DNA of 60,273 nt from an uncultured Clostridia bacterium. GTDB lineage: Bacteria; Bacillota; Clostridia; TANB77; CAG-508. Under the pieces are notes generated by a model that searched no databases, had not been told where the DNA came from, and saw only the letters and a program-made list of their open reading frames with translations. The DNA lies in NCBI GenBank assembly GCA_904381285.1, contig CAJFII010000013.1, forward strand, positions 1-60,273, written 5' to 3'. Position numbers and translations under genes: made by a program. How positions within the stretch are numbered: position 1 is the first letter of the stretch; the number at the start of each line of letters is the position of its first letter. Below are positions 26,872-37,473 of this stretch, piece after piece.

Positions 26872-28180
26872 ATGGAAGATGAAGAAGTATTTTTTGATTA
26901 TGAAAAAGAACCAGGAAAGAAAGTAAAAGATATAATTGCTAAAGGTGATAAAAAGCCTTTAGTTAGTATTATTACCTCATACTATAATGCAAGTTCTTAT
27001 ATGATGCAAACTATTAATTGTGTACTAAACCAAACATTTCCTTTTTGGGAGTGGATTATTGTAAATGATGGAAGTACACGGAACAGGTGAAAAAGAATTT
27101 TTAGAAAAAATTTCTAAAATAGATGATAGAATAAAAATATATGAGAAAGAAAATGAAGGACTTGCAAAAGGTAGAGACTATGCAATAAGTAAAGCTACTA
27201 CTCATTATATACTTCCTTTAGATTCTGATGATTTGATAGTAGATACATATATAGAAAGTGCTTATTGGTCATTAAGAACAAACAAAGATGCAGCATGGAC
27301 ATATTCAAATTCTGTTGGTTTTGGAATATATAAATATTTGTGGAATGTAAAATTTGACTCTAATATAATGAAAAAAGAAAACATATTAACTGCAACTGCT
27401 CTAATAAGAAAAGATAAAATTCTAGAATTAAATGGATATGGTGTTGCAAAAAGATATGTAAATGAAGATTGGCATTTATGGCTTAGAATGCTACAAAAAG
27501 GATATTTCCCAATACAAATGAATTTTTATGGCTTTTGGTATAGAAGATGTGGGACAAGTTTACTAACAGATATTAATAATAAGAAGAACAAAGAAAATGA
27601 ATTAAGATTACGAGATATAAAAGAAGAAGCAGATAAAATAAAAAATGAAGTACAAGCAAAAATATATCCGATACAAGGAAATATAATACCAAAAAAAGAT
27701 TTAGACTGGGAAAATAAAGAATTAAAAAAAGAGTTAAAAAAATATAGAATATTATATATATTGCCATGGATAAAATTTAATAATGAATATTATAAAAAAA
27801 TAGCTAATTTGGAACATAAAGATTATGATATAACTATTATTACACTTCAAAGTTCAAAATATATTGATAGACAAAGAATAGAAGAATATGCTAGTGTATT
27901 TGATTTAACAACTTTTATTGATCAGGAGTACTGGTTAAGCTTTATAAAATATATTATAGAAACAAGAAGAATAAATAAAGTATATATAGCAGATGATGTT
28001 ATATATAAAAAAGAAATATTAAATGAAATTAATGAAAATTTTTCGGAATTTAATATTGAAGAATTCGAATACAAACAAGATGAAATAGCCATGAAAAAAG
28101 AAATTGATAAATTTAAAAAATCAAAAAAAATACATAATAGAGTAATTAGAAAGATAAAAAGAATATTTAAGAAAAACTAA
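26872..28180 (+). CDS. Glycosyltransferase family 2 with C-terminal extra domain, in two frames joined at CGG-A
   Basis: ATG 26872 follows GAGG. The first 69 codons give the GT2 start (VSIITSYYNASSYMMQTINCVL and IIVNDGST). Then CGG (27079-27081) is followed by two codons and a stop. Starting GGA at 27080 continues as GTGEKEFLEKISKIDDRI, then the DXD in LPLDSDDLI and the WHLWLRMLQKGYFP acceptor region. After about residue 235 comes a second domain with repeated strands and helices (YRILYILPWIKFNNEY, then DYDITIITL) of unknown role and a basic tail. The joined protein is 435 residues. Neither part is functional alone, since the nucleotide site and the DXD are on different sides of the break. 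Confidence 0.85.
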
Positions 28181-28199
28181 AAACGAAAGGATGTAGAAT

Positions 28200-30389
28200 A
28201 TGAAAATTTGGTTTCTAACAGGAGAATTTGCACCAGAATTTGGAGGAGGAATTGGTACATATGTAGAAAATTGTGCCAAAATGTTTGCGAAAGCAGGACA
28301 TGATATTACAGTAATTGTTAGAGGAAATAATAATACAAAAATTGAAACTACAAAAGAAGGATATAAGGTATTAAGATTTAAACAAGGACAAAGAGATTAT
28401 TATAAATATTTAGGATATGAAAATGCATTAGCATATCAATATTATGAAGAAATTATGGAATTAATGAAAATTGCTGGAAAACCAGACTTAATTGAAACAC
28501 AAGAATATAATGCATTTGGACAATATTTAATACAAAATAAATATTTATTAAATAAAGAATTACAAGATATACCAATTGTTGTACATTTACATACACCAGC
28601 ATTTGAAACATTAAGAATTAACCAATTTAACCGTTATGAACATCCATATTATTGGATAGGAGAAATGGAAAAATTCTGTATAAAAGGTGCTGATGCATTA
28701 GTATGTCCAAGTCAATTTTTAGCGGATAAATTACAATATCTTGTTCCTGACAAACCAATTAAAGTAATAAATTTGCCTTTTGATATAGATAAAGAAGAAA
28801 TAGAAAAATATAAAGATAAAGAATTTAAGTCTGATAAAAAAACTATCTTATATTTTGGAAGAACAGAATATAGAAAAGGCGTTATACAAATGTTAAAAGG
28901 TGCTAAAAAATTATGGGATAAAGGTTTAGATTTTAAAATAAAAATTATTGGTGGAGATACAATACTAGATCCAAAAGGAACTTTTATAGGAGAATCAATA
29001 AAAAAAGAATATGAAGAATATATAGAAAAAGATAATTTAGAATTAATGGATTCAATACCACATTTAGAACTAATACCACATATACTTTCTGCAACTGCTG
29101 TAACAATTCCATCTTTATATGAGAATTTCCCAAATACTTGTATTTATGCAATGTGGTTAGGAAAACCAGTACTTGTGTCTAAGAGTGGTGGACAAGCAGA
29201 AATGGTTGAAACTTCTGGAAAAAATGGCATAATATTTGACTGGGATGTAGAAGATGATTTTTCTAATAAATTAGAAGAATTATTAAATATGTCTAAAGAA
29301 GAATTAGATGAAATGGGAAATAATGCTAAAAATAGAATTCATAAATTATGTAATATGGAAGAAAATTTAAAGAAGAGAGAGGAATTCTTTGAAGAAGTTA
29401 TTAAAAATAAACAAACAAATAAAACAGAATTTCCATTTGTACAAGATGTAAAAAAAGATTCATATTACAAAAATTATGAAGGAGAAAAAGGACTTATATC
29501 AATTGTTATTCCATATTATAATCTTGGAGAAACAATACAAGAAACTGTGTTAAGTATAAAGAAATCAACATATAAAAATTATGAAATTATTATTGTAAAT
29601 GATGGAAGTAATAAAAAAGAAAGTATAGAAGCATTAGAAGAATTTAAAAATGACAAATCTATAAAAATTATAAATATAGCAAACAAAGGCCTTGCAAACG
29701 CAAGAAATGTTGGTGCAGAAGCGGCAAGAGGAGAATTTGTTGCATTTATTGATGCTGATGATAAAATTGAAGAAACATTTTATGAAAAAACTGTAAAAAT
29801 ATTAAACCAATATAACAATGTTTCTTATGTGTATAGTTGGGTTCAATATTTTGAAGGGAATGACTATACATGGGCAACATTTAATACACATATTCCTTAT
29901 CTATTATGTGGAAATATGCTTGCAGCATTTCCTGTAATTAGAAAAAATGATTTTCTAAATTTTGGAAAAAATAGAATTGAAATGGAATACGGAATGGAAG
30001 ATTACGATTCTTGGGTATCGCTTGCAAACCATGGATGTCTTGGAGTAGCAATTCCAGAAAAACTAAATATTTATAGAGTTAGAAAAAATTCTATGGCAAG
30101 ACAATTTAATAAAAAAATGAGAATTTACTTATATGATGTGTTAAGCAGAAACTATCCAGAATTATATGGTAAATACGCTGTAGAAGTATTCATGCTTTTA
30201 CTTGCAAATGGACAACCATATTATTGGAATAACCCAACATTTATGTCTGGGCAACCAACAGAAAATAATGTGGATCCATTTATGGAAGAAAGAATGAGAA
30301 GAATAAATAGGTTAGTAGAATCATTACCAGGAAGGATATTAAGAAAAATATTTTATGGATTAAGAATTAACAGATTATTTAAGTTATAA
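28200..30389 (+). CDS. Bifunctional glycosyltransferase: GT4 fused to GT2
   Basis: 729 residues. Residues 1-410 are GT4 (FAPEFGGGIGTYVENCAKMF, then YFGRTEYRKGVIQML, then PSLYENFPNTCIYAMWLGKPV). Residues about 430-700 are GT2 (ISIVIPYYNLGETIQETVLS, IIVNDGSNKKES, and DXD in FIDADDKI). Both halves keep their key motifs, so the protein may add two sugars in turn. It starts 20 bases after the split GT2 gene. Confidence 0.92.
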   Translation: MKIWFLTGEFAPEFGGGIGTYVENCAKMFAKAGHDITVIVRGNNNTKIETTKEGYKVLRFKQGQRDYYKYLGYENALAYQYYEEIMELMKIAGKPDLIETQEYNAFGQYLIQNKYLLNKELQDIPIVVHLHTPAFETLRINQFNRYEHPYYWIGEMEKFCIKGADALVCPSQFLADKLQYLVPDKPIKVINLPFDIDKEEIEKYKDKEFKSDKKTILYFGRTEYRKGVIQMLKGAKKLWDKGLDFKIKIIGGDTILDPKGTFIGESIKKEYEEYIEKDNLELMDSIPHLELIPHILSATAVTIPSLYENFPNTCIYAMWLGKPVLVSKSGGQAEMVETSGKNGIIFDWDVEDDFSNKLEELLNMSKEELDEMGNNAKNRIHKLCNMEENLKKREEFFEEVIKNKQTNKTEFPFVQDVKKDSYYKNYEGEKGLISIVIPYYNLGETIQETVLSIKKSTYKNYEIIIVNDGSNKKESIEALEEFKNDKSIKIINIANKGLANARNVGAEAARGEFVAFIDADDKIEETFYEKTVKILNQYNNVSYVYSWVQYFEGNDYTWATFNTHIPYLLCGNMLAAFPVIRKNDFLNFGKNRIEMEYGMEDYDSWVSLANHGCLGVAIPEKLNIYRVRKNSMARQFNKKMRIYLYDVLSRNYPELYGKYAVEVFMLLLANGQPYYWNNPTFMSGQPTENNVDPFMEERMRRINRLVESLPGRILRKIFYGLRINRLFKL

Positions 30390-30404
30390 GGAGAAGGTGA
30401 AAAA

Positions 30405-31142
30405 GTGGAAGAAAGAGAAACAGTTATTTCAGTAGAAAATGTTACTAAAAGTTTTAACATATATTATGATAAAGCAAATACTATAAAAGAAAAATTATTG
30501 TTTTTCAAAAGAAATAGAAAAGAAAAACATGTTGTTTTGGAGAACATAAATTTAGATATAAAAAAAGGTGAAGTTGTTGGATTAATTGGTACAAATGGAA
30601 GTGGAAAATCTACACTATTAAAATTAATGACTAAAATAATATATCCTAATAGTGGTAAAATTACAACAAAAGGAAAATTAACTTCATTATTAGAATTAGG
30701 TGCAGGATTTCATCCAGATTTTTCAGGAAGAGAAAATATATATTTTAATGCTTCAATATTTGGCCTAACAAAAAAAGAAATAGATGCAAGAGTAGATGAT
30801 ATTATAGAATTTTCAGAATTAGGAGAATTTATTGATAACCCTGTTAGAACATATTCATCAGGAATGTATATGAGACTTGCGTTTTCAGTTGCGATAAACG
30901 TAAATGCTGAAATTTTGCTTATTGATGAAATATTATCTGTTGGAGATCAACATTTTCAAGATAAGTGTTTTGATAAGATGAGAAGCTTAAAAGAAGAAGG
31001 AAAAACAATGGTTTTTGTTACTCATAGCATGCATTCAGTAGAACAATTGTGTACAAGAGCTGTTTGGCTATGTGATGGACATATTAAAATGGATGGAGAT
31101 ACAAAAACAGTAGTAGAAGCTTATTTAAAAGAAACAGCCTAA
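30405..31142 (+). CDS. Glycan-export ABC transporter ATPase (Wzt/TagH type)
   Basis: 245 residues from GTG 30405 after GGAGAAGGTG. Walker A GTNGSGKST, signature YSSGMYMRLAFSVA, Walker B ILLIDEILSVGD and switch His in FVTHSMHS. The sequence LELGAGFHPDFSGRENIY is characteristic of polysaccharide and teichoic-acid exporters. No extra C-terminal carbohydrate-binding domain is present. It pairs with the permease that follows. Confidence 0.94.
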   Translation: MEERETVISVENVTKSFNIYYDKANTIKEKLLFFKRNRKEKHVVLENINLDIKKGEVVGLIGTNGSGKSTLLKLMTKIIYPNSGKITTKGKLTSLLELGAGFHPDFSGRENIYFNASIFGLTKKEIDARVDDIIEFSELGEFIDNPVRTYSSGMYMRLAFSVAINVNAEILLIDEILSVGDQHFQDKCFDKMRSLKEEGKTMVFVTHSMHSVEQLCTRAVWLCDGHIKMDGDTKTVVEAYLKETA

Positions 31143-31167
31143 TAAACGAAAGTGAAAGGAGAAAAAA

Positions 31168-31941
31168 GTGAACGTATTTAAAAATATATATCAATATAGA
31201 GAATTATTAAAAACAAATATTAAAAAAGAAATTAGAGGAAGATATAAAAATTCATTTTTAGGAATTTTATGGTCATTTTTAAACCCATTATTACAATTAG
31301 CTGTATATGCTGTAATATTTCCATTAATTTTAAAAGATGGACCACAACCATATGTAGTATTTTTGTGTACAGGACTTATTCCATGGACATTTTTTACTAC
31401 AACAGTATCTCAAGCAGCATTTACTATGATAGCAAATGGAAATATTGTTAAAAAGGTATATTTTCCAAGAGAGATATTACCTATTGCAGTAGTAACAAGT
31501 AACACAATAAATTTCTTAATATCAACGGTTATAATACTTGCATTTGTTATATTCTATGGAGTAGGAATTAGTAAATACATAATATTTTATCCATTTATAC
31601 TATTAATACAATATGTTTTATCTTTAGGAATTAGTTTTATAGTATCAAGTGTAACTGTTTATTTAAGAGATTTAGAGCATTTAATTGCTATTGCATTACA
31701 GGTAGCTTTTTATGCAACACCAATTGTATATGTGTTAGATTCTATACCACCAGAGTTTAAAGGTATTATGGCGTTAAACCCTATGGCACATATTATAACA
31801 GCATATAGAGATATATTTTATTATCAAACAATGCCAGATTTAAAAATTTTAGGAATTGTACTTGCATTATCAATTATTTTATGTATAGTTGGATATTGGA
31901 TATTTAATAAACTACAAAAAGGTTTTGCAGAAGAATTCTAA
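31168..31941 (+). CDS. Glycan-export ABC-2 permease (Wzm/TagG type)
   Basis: 257 residues from GTG 31168 after AAAGGAG. About six membrane helices. The amphipathic N-terminus ELLKTNIKKEIRGRYKNSFLG and the motif GILWSFLNPLLQLAVY identify the family, and YATPIVYVLDSIP lies near the C-terminus. With the ATPase it would flip undecaprenyl-linked glycan to the outer face. Confidence 0.93.
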   Translation: MNVFKNIYQYRELLKTNIKKEIRGRYKNSFLGILWSFLNPLLQLAVYAVIFPLILKDGPQPYVVFLCTGLIPWTFFTTTVSQAAFTMIANGNIVKKVYFPREILPIAVVTSNTINFLISTVIILAFVIFYGVGISKYIIFYPFILLIQYVLSLGISFIVSSVTVYLRDLEHLIAIALQVAFYATPIVYVLDSIPPEFKGIMALNPMAHIITAYRDIFYYQTMPDLKILGIVLALSIILCIVGYWIFNKLQKGFAEEF

Positions 31942-31970
31942 TATAAAAAATTGAAAGGTTTGATATAAAA

Positions 31971-33266
31971 GTGAAAAATAAAATAATTAGCTTATTAAAA
32001 GAACCAATTATATATGTAGTAATTTTTTGCATATTTTGTCAAGTAATAATTTATAGTACAGTAGATAAGTATACATTAACAGGAGATAGTGGAACATACT
32101 TAGAATTTGATGAAAATATATTCAAAGGAGAAGTTGACCAAGAAAGAACACCAGTTTATCCATATTTTATTAAAATAATAAAATTCATAGGCGGAGAAGA
32201 AAATTATATAAGGAATGTTGTAATAGCACAAGAAGTTTTATTTATTGTAACAATCATATTATTCTATTATTCAATAAAACAAATAACAAACAATAAAATA
32301 ATTTTATCAATTTTCGCTATTATATTTGGAATATGTCCATATATAGTATTGTGGAATACAACTATATTAACAGAGCCACTTGCTTTATTTGAAATGGCAT
32401 TGTTAGTATTCTTTACACTAAAATATTTAAAAAAACCTAATAAAATATTAGCAGGATCAATAGGAATACTTATATTTATAATGATAATGACTAGACCTTC
32501 ATATATATACTTATTACCAATATATATATTATTCTGGATTTTAAGATTTATCTTTAATAAAGAAGAATTAAAAGATAATTTAACTGGGATAATATCATGT
32601 GCAATATGTGGAGTATTAATTCTTGGTTATTGTGGACTTATGAAAATAAATCATAATGTGTTTTCTATTACAGGAATTTCATATGTAAACACTTTTATAA
32701 CAGCTTTAGACAGTAAGTCATATAAATATGCAGATAATAAAGAAATGGTTGCTGCAATAGATAAGGCTTTTGAAGAAGAGAACAATACCCAAAACGTATG
32801 GACCATATGGGAAAAAATAAAAGATAATTATACTGAAGAAGAAAAGAAAGAATTTGCAAATTCAAGTATAAAGAATGATCCAAATTATATAAAATACTTA
32901 ATAAATAAAGTATTTTATGTGTCTACACTAGATATTGGAACCACATATGTAGAAATGCAAAATTCTAATTCAGTGTATAAAAGTTTAGGACATGTATTAT
33001 TGCCAATAAATTTTGCGATTGTATATGTAATGATAATAATAGCAGTAGTATACTTAGTTTATAATCTGATAAAAAACAAAGAGATTAATTGGTATGTAGC
33101 ATTTTTTACAGTTTTAATTGCAGCAAATATATTTACATTAATAGTAGGAGCACCATTTGAACCAGAAAGATTATTTTTATGTTCAGTAGAAAATGTTTTA
33201 TTATTAATTATTTATGCAATATGTAAATTTAAAGGAGGCAAAAAAAGTGAAAAATCTATTTTATAA
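31971..33266 (+). CDS. GT39-like membrane glycosyltransferase
   Basis: 431 residues from GTG 31971. About ten membrane helices. After the first helix comes an outside loop with TLTGDSGTYLEF and RTPVYPYFIKII, the acidic-residue loop of GT-C (PMT/ArnT-like) enzymes that use polyprenyl-phosphate sugars. It is followed by GtrA, which flips such carriers, supporting the call. Its end overlaps gtrA by 20 bases. Confidence 0.72.
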   Translation: MKNKIISLLKEPIIYVVIFCIFCQVIIYSTVDKYTLTGDSGTYLEFDENIFKGEVDQERTPVYPYFIKIIKFIGGEENYIRNVVIAQEVLFIVTIILFYYSIKQITNNKIILSIFAIIFGICPYIVLWNTTILTEPLALFEMALLVFFTLKYLKKPNKILAGSIGILIFIMIMTRPSYIYLLPIYILFWILRFIFNKEELKDNLTGIISCAICGVLILGYCGLMKINHNVFSITGISYVNTFITALDSKSYKYADNKEMVAAIDKAFEEENNTQNVWTIWEKIKDNYTEEEKKEFANSSIKNDPNYIKYLINKVFYVSTLDIGTTYVEMQNSNSVYKSLGHVLLPINFAIVYVMIIIAVVYLVYNLIKNKEINWYVAFFTVLIAANIFTLIVGAPFEPERLFLCSVENVLLLIIYAICKFKGGKKSEKSIL

Positions 33267-33696
33267 ATTATTTTTAGAAAAAACGGAGGATACAAAATTA
33301 CAATTTTTTAGATATTTATTTGTCGGAGGATTTGCAGCAGTTGTAAATATAGGTTCATTATTTATTTTTAAAGAATTATTAAACATACATTATTTAATAG
33401 CAAACATAATTGGATTTATATTAGGATTAATAACAAATTATATATTAAGTAAATGGTTAGTATTTTCAAAAGAAAATGATTTGAATCCAGTATTGGAATT
33501 TATAACATATGCTATAATTGGAGTATTAGGATTAGGTTTTGACACATTATTTATGTGGTTGTTTACCTCTATAGCTGGATTATACTATATGTTAAGTAAA
33601 ATTATTTCTACAGGATTAGTTTTTATATGGAATTTCTTTGCAAGAAAAGCTATATATGTTCTAATAGATAAATTAAATAGAAAAGGAGAAAATTAA
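33247..33696 (+). CDS. GtrA-family flippase-like protein
   Basis: 149 residues from GTG 33247, ten bases after AAAGGAGG. Four membrane helices with the family signature [16 protein letters not shown] and later [10 protein letters not shown]. GtrA proteins move polyprenyl-phosphate-linked sugars across the membrane. The start lies inside the end of the GT39-like gene, so translation is probably coupled. Confidence 0.9.
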   Translation: MKNLFYKLFLEKTEDTKLQFFRYLFVGGFAAVVNIGSLFIFKELLNIHYLIANIIGFILGLITNYILSKWLVFSKENDLNPVLEFITYAIIGVLGLGFDTLFMWLFTSIAGLYYMLSKIISTGLVFIWNFFARKAIYVLIDKLNRKGEN

Positions 33697-33697
33697 G

Positions 33698-35269
33698 ATG
33701 GAAAAAAAGGATGTAATAATAATAGGTGCAGGACCTGCTGGATTAACAATGGCATATGAATTATTAAGAGACAAAAAAGATGAATATAATGTAACAATAT
33801 TAGAAGAATCACAGGATATTGGAGGAATATCAAAAACTGTTAAATATAATGGCAATAGAATGGATATAGGAGGACACCGCTTCTTTTCTAAAGACGAAAG
33901 GGTTATGAATTTTTGGAAAGAGCTAATGCCTATTCAAGGTGTAAATTCTTTTGATGATGAAAAATTAGGAAGAGAAAAACCACTTGTAGAAGGAGGACCT
34001 AATCCAAACACAGAAGATAATGTAATGTTAATTAGACACAGAGTTTCTAGAATATATTACTTAAAGAAATTCTTTGATTATCCTATAACTATGAAAATGG
34101 AAACATTAAAAAATATGGGATTTGTAAGAACAATGAAAGCAGGATTTAGTTATTTAAAATCTATATTTTTTAAGAAAGAAGAAACTTCTCTTGAAAATTT
34201 CTATATAAATAGATTTGGAAAAGTATTATATAGTATGTTTTTTGAAAAATATACAGAAAAATTGTGGGGAAGACATCCAAGTGAGATTTCTGCTGATTGG
34301 GGAGCACAACGTGTTAAAGGAATATCTATAACAGCGATAATAAAAGATATGTTTAAAAAAGCATTTGGAAAGAAAAATGATAATACAAATGTAGAAACAT
34401 CTTTAATAGAGCAATTCTGGTATCCTAAATATGGTCCAGGACAACTATGGGAGACTTTAGCACAAAAATCACAAGAAAAAGGTGCTATATTAAAGAAAGG
34501 TTATAAAGTAGAAAAAATAAATTTCAAAGATGGTAAAATAATTTCTGTAGAATGTGATGTTAATGGTACAAAAGAAACAATTACTGGCGATATTTTTGTA
34601 TCTACAATGCCACTTAATGACTTAGTAGCAGGATTTACAGGAATAGATGTACCAAATGAAATAAGAGATATTGCAAAAGGTTTACCTTTCAGAGACTTTT
34701 TAACAGTTGGTCTTTTAGTAGATAAATTGAATTTAGAGAATAAAACAGATATAAAAACATTAGGAAATATAGTTCCAGACTGCTGGATATATGTTCAAGA
34801 GCCAGAAGTTAAGATGTGTAGAATACAAATATTTAATAACTGGTCTCCATATTTAGTAAAAAATCCAGAAGATAAAGTATGGATAGGACTTGAATATACA
34901 TGTCAAGAAGGGGACAAGTATTGGAATATGTCAGATGAAGAATTTATAAATTTTGCTATAGATGAATTAGTTTCTATGAACATTATAAGTAAAGACCAAG
35001 TTGAAGATTCACATAGAGAAAAAATTAAAAAGGCTTATCCTGCATATTTTGATACATATAAAGATATAGATAAACTTATAAATTATTTGAATACAATAAA
35101 TAATCTATATTGTATAGGAAGAAATGGACAACATAGATATAATAATATGGATCATTCGATGGTTACAGCAATTGAAGCTGCTAAGAACATCAAAGAGGGA
35201 ATTTCTTCAAGGGATAATATTTGGAATGTAAATACAGATAAAGAATATCATGAAGAAAAAAGTAACTAA
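33698..35269 (+). CDS. FAD-dependent amine-oxidase-like/UDP-galactopyranose-mutase-like protein
   Basis: 523 residues. The N-terminal FAD-binding motif is [16 protein letters not shown], followed by [28 protein letters not shown], split here as [11 protein letters not shown] and MDIGGHRFF. The C-terminus has [20 protein letters not shown]. This type of protoporphyrinogen-oxidase/Glf-like flavoprotein is common beside GtrA and glycosyltransferases. The substrate is probably a nucleotide- or lipid-linked sugar, which is inferred. It starts two bases after gtrA and ends the cluster. Confidence 0.8.
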   Translation: MEKKDVIIIGAGPAGLTMAYELLRDKKDEYNVTILEESQDIGGISKTVKYNGNRMDIGGHRFFSKDERVMNFWKELMPIQGVNSFDDEKLGREKPLVEGGPNPNTEDNVMLIRHRVSRIYYLKKFFDYPITMKMETLKNMGFVRTMKAGFSYLKSIFFKKEETSLENFYINRFGKVLYSMFFEKYTEKLWGRHPSEISADWGAQRVKGISITAIIKDMFKKAFGKKNDNTNVETSLIEQFWYPKYGPGQLWETLAQKSQEKGAILKKGYKVEKINFKDGKIISVECDVNGTKETITGDIFVSTMPLNDLVAGFTGIDVPNEIRDIAKGLPFRDFLTVGLLVDKLNLENKTDIKTLGNIVPDCWIYVQEPEVKMCRIQIFNNWSPYLVKNPEDKVWIGLEYTCQEGDKYWNMSDEEFINFAIDELVSMNIISKDQVEDSHREKIKKAYPAYFDTYKDIDKLINYLNTINNLYCIGRNGQHRYNNMDHSMVTAIEAAKNIKEGISSRDNIWNVNTDKEYHEEKSN

Positions 35270-35330
35270 TAAATTATTATTATAAATTTTAATAATATGC
35301 ATATCTTATAAAGAAGCGGAAGGTGAATTT

Positions 35331-36200
35331 ATGAGCTATGATTGTATCATAATTGGGAAAGGACCTGCTGGAATATCAGCAGGTTTGTATGTAAAAAGAG
35401 CTAATCTAAAAGTGCTTGTAATAGGAAAAGATGGCGGTTCATTAGAAAAAACAAAAGAAATAGATAATTATTATGGGTTTAAAAATACCATATCTGGGAA
35501 AGAATTATTAATAAATGGAATAGAACAGGCAAAAAGATTAGGAATAGAAATTGAAACAGATGAAGTAATAGGATTAGAATTTGATGGCGAGTATAAAGTA
35601 AAAACAAGAAATAGAGAATTTACTTCAAAAGCATTAATTCTTGCAACAGGAGCAAGGAGAAATGTGCCTACAATAAAAGGTGTAAAAGAATTTGAAGGAA
35701 AAGGTGTCAGTTATTGTGCTATTTGTGATGCATTCTTTTATAGAAATAGAGATGTGGCAGTATTAGGAAGCGGTGACTATGCAATATCTGAAGCTAAACA
35801 GTTATTACCAGTAGCAAATTCTGTTACAATATTGACTAATGGAGAGCAAATTGTTGAAAATAGAGATATAGATATGGAAAAAATACAAATACTAGAAAAG
35901 CCAATTAATCAATTTAGAGGAAACGATGTTATTGAAGAAGTTGTTTTTGATGATAATTCAAAAATGAAAACATCAGGAATTTTCATTGCACTTGGAACTG
36001 CATCAAGCACAGATTTAGCAAAAAAATTAGGAGCCATTACTAATGGGAATTATATAGTAGTAGATAAAAATATGAAAACAAATGTGCCTGGATTATATGC
36101 TTGCGGGGATTGTACAGGAGGATTGCTACAAATTTCAAAAGCTGTATATGAGGGAGCAGTAGCTGGACTTGATGTTATAAAATATATTAGAAAAAAGTAA
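35331..36200 (+). CDS. trxB: Thioredoxin-reductase-like flavoprotein
   Basis: 289 residues, slightly shorter than standard TrxB. FAD motif IIGKGPAGISAGLYVKRA, redox-active CAIC at about 134-137 (YCAICDAFFY), NAD(P) motif VLGSGDYAISEA and the C-terminal GLYACGDCTGGLLQIS. The NAD(P) loop GSGDYA differs from the usual GGGxSA, so the electron donor may be unusual. First gene of a redox block with ccdA, tlpA-like, trxA and a peroxiredoxin. Confidence 0.85.
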   Translation: MSYDCIIIGKGPAGISAGLYVKRANLKVLVIGKDGGSLEKTKEIDNYYGFKNTISGKELLINGIEQAKRLGIEIETDEVIGLEFDGEYKVKTRNREFTSKALILATGARRNVPTIKGVKEFEGKGVSYCAICDAFFYRNRDVAVLGSGDYAISEAKQLLPVANSVTILTNGEQIVENRDIDMEKIQILEKPINQFRGNDVIEEVVFDDNSKMKTSGIFIALGTASSTDLAKKLGAITNGNYIVVDKNMKTNVPGLYACGDCTGGLLQISKAVYEGAVAGLDVIKYIRKK

Positions 36201-36209
36201 AGGTGAAAA

Positions 36210-36884
36210 ATGGAATATATAATGTCCTTTTTAGAAGGAATAATAACTTTTATATCTCCTTGTTTACTGCCAATGTTACCATTATATTTGTCTTATTTGG
36301 CAGGACAGAAGGAAGAAGAAAATACTAATTTAAAACTTATAAAAAATGCAATTGGTTTTATTATTGGATTTACATTGATTTTTGTAATGCTAGGTGTATT
36401 TGCTTCTAGCTTTGGAGTTTTTGTGAAACAATATAACAGAATAATTAATATTGTGTTTGGAATAATAGTAATACTATTTGGATTAAATTTTATGGGCATA
36501 ATTAAAATACCATTAATAAATCATACTAAGAAATTAAATATCAACATTAAAACAACAGGTTTTTTATCTTCTATATTATTTGGTATTGTTTTTGCAATTG
36601 GATGGACACCATGTATTGGAACTTTTTTAGGTTCTGCTTTGATGTTTGCAGCAGCACAAGCACATGTATTAAAAGGTATTATTATGTTACTTTGTTTCTC
36701 ATTTGGGCTAGGAATTCCATTTCTTATTAGTGCAATTTTATTAGATAAATTAAGGTCAACAATTGATTTTATAAAAAAGCATTATACAATAATAAATAAA
36801 ATTTCAGGAGCATTTTTAGTATTAATAGGATTACTTATGATAACAGGTTTGATGGAATATTTCTTAGCTCTATTAACGTTTTAG
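36210..36884 (+). CDS. ccdA: CcdA-type thiol electron transporter
   Basis: 224 residues, six membrane helices. The two conserved Cys-Pro/Pro-Cys motifs are in SPCLLPMLPLYLSYL (first helix) and GWTPCIGTFLGSAL (fourth helix). It passes electrons from cytoplasmic thioredoxin to extracytoplasmic thiol proteins such as the TlpA-like protein encoded next. Confidence 0.93.
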   Translation: MEYIMSFLEGIITFISPCLLPMLPLYLSYLAGQKEEENTNLKLIKNAIGFIIGFTLIFVMLGVFASSFGVFVKQYNRIINIVFGIIVILFGLNFMGIIKIPLINHTKKLNINIKTTGFLSSILFGIVFAIGWTPCIGTFLGSALMFAAAQAHVLKGIIMLLCFSFGLGIPFLISAILLDKLRSTIDFIKKHYTIINKISGAFLVLIGLLMITGLMEYFLALLTF

Positions 36885-36899
36885 AATGAAAGGAGAACA

Positions 36900-37460
36900 A
36901 TGAATAAAAAAATTAAATTAGTAATATATATTATCATATTTATTTTAGTTTTAATAGGAATAAATATACTTTATTATACTTTAAAGCGAAACAATAAAGA
37001 ATACATTACTAAAATACAAGAGGAACAAAATACGCAAGAAGATAAAAATATAGCAATAAACTTTAAAGTATATGATAAAGATAATAATGAAATAAATCTT
37101 AACGATTATAAGGGAAAACCAATAGTTATAAACTTTTGGGCAAGCTGGTGTGGTCCATGTAAAATGGAAATGCCTGATTTCGACGAAATTTATAAACAAG
37201 AAAAAGATAATGTTGTATTTTTAATGGTAAATGCAACCGACGGAATACAAGAAACAAAAGAAAATGCACTAGAATTTGTTGAAAAAGAAAAGTATTCATT
37301 TCCGATTTATTTTGACACAACACAAGAAGCAGTGTATAATTATAAAATAACAGGATTCCCAACAACAATTTTTATTGATAAAAATTTTAATATAGTAATT
37401 GCATATCAGGGAATGATTCACAAAGATATTTTATTACAAAATATAAATAAAATTAAATAA
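36900..37460 (+). CDS. Membrane-anchored TlpA/ResA-like thioredoxin
   Basis: 186 residues. An N-terminal anchor helix (about 5-27) is followed by a linker and a thioredoxin fold with the active site FWASWCGPCKMEMPDF and cis-Pro in TGFPTTIFID. It acts outside the membrane to reduce disulphides, fed by CcdA. Confidence 0.92.
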   Translation: MNKKIKLVIYIIIFILVLIGINILYYTLKRNNKEYITKIQEEQNTQEDKNIAINFKVYDKDNNEINLNDYKGKPIVINFWASWCGPCKMEMPDFDEIYKQEKDNVVFLMVNATDGIQETKENALEFVEKEKYSFPIYFDTTQEAVYNYKITGFPTTIFIDKNFNIVIAYQGMIHKDILLQNINKIK

Positions 37461-37473
37461 AGGAGAGGATAAT

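Noticed and set aside
27065..28180. Independent gene starting at ATG 27065
   Set aside because: The start lies inside the GT2 nucleotide-binding motif of the preceding frame, has no ribosome site, and the product would lack half the catalytic domain.
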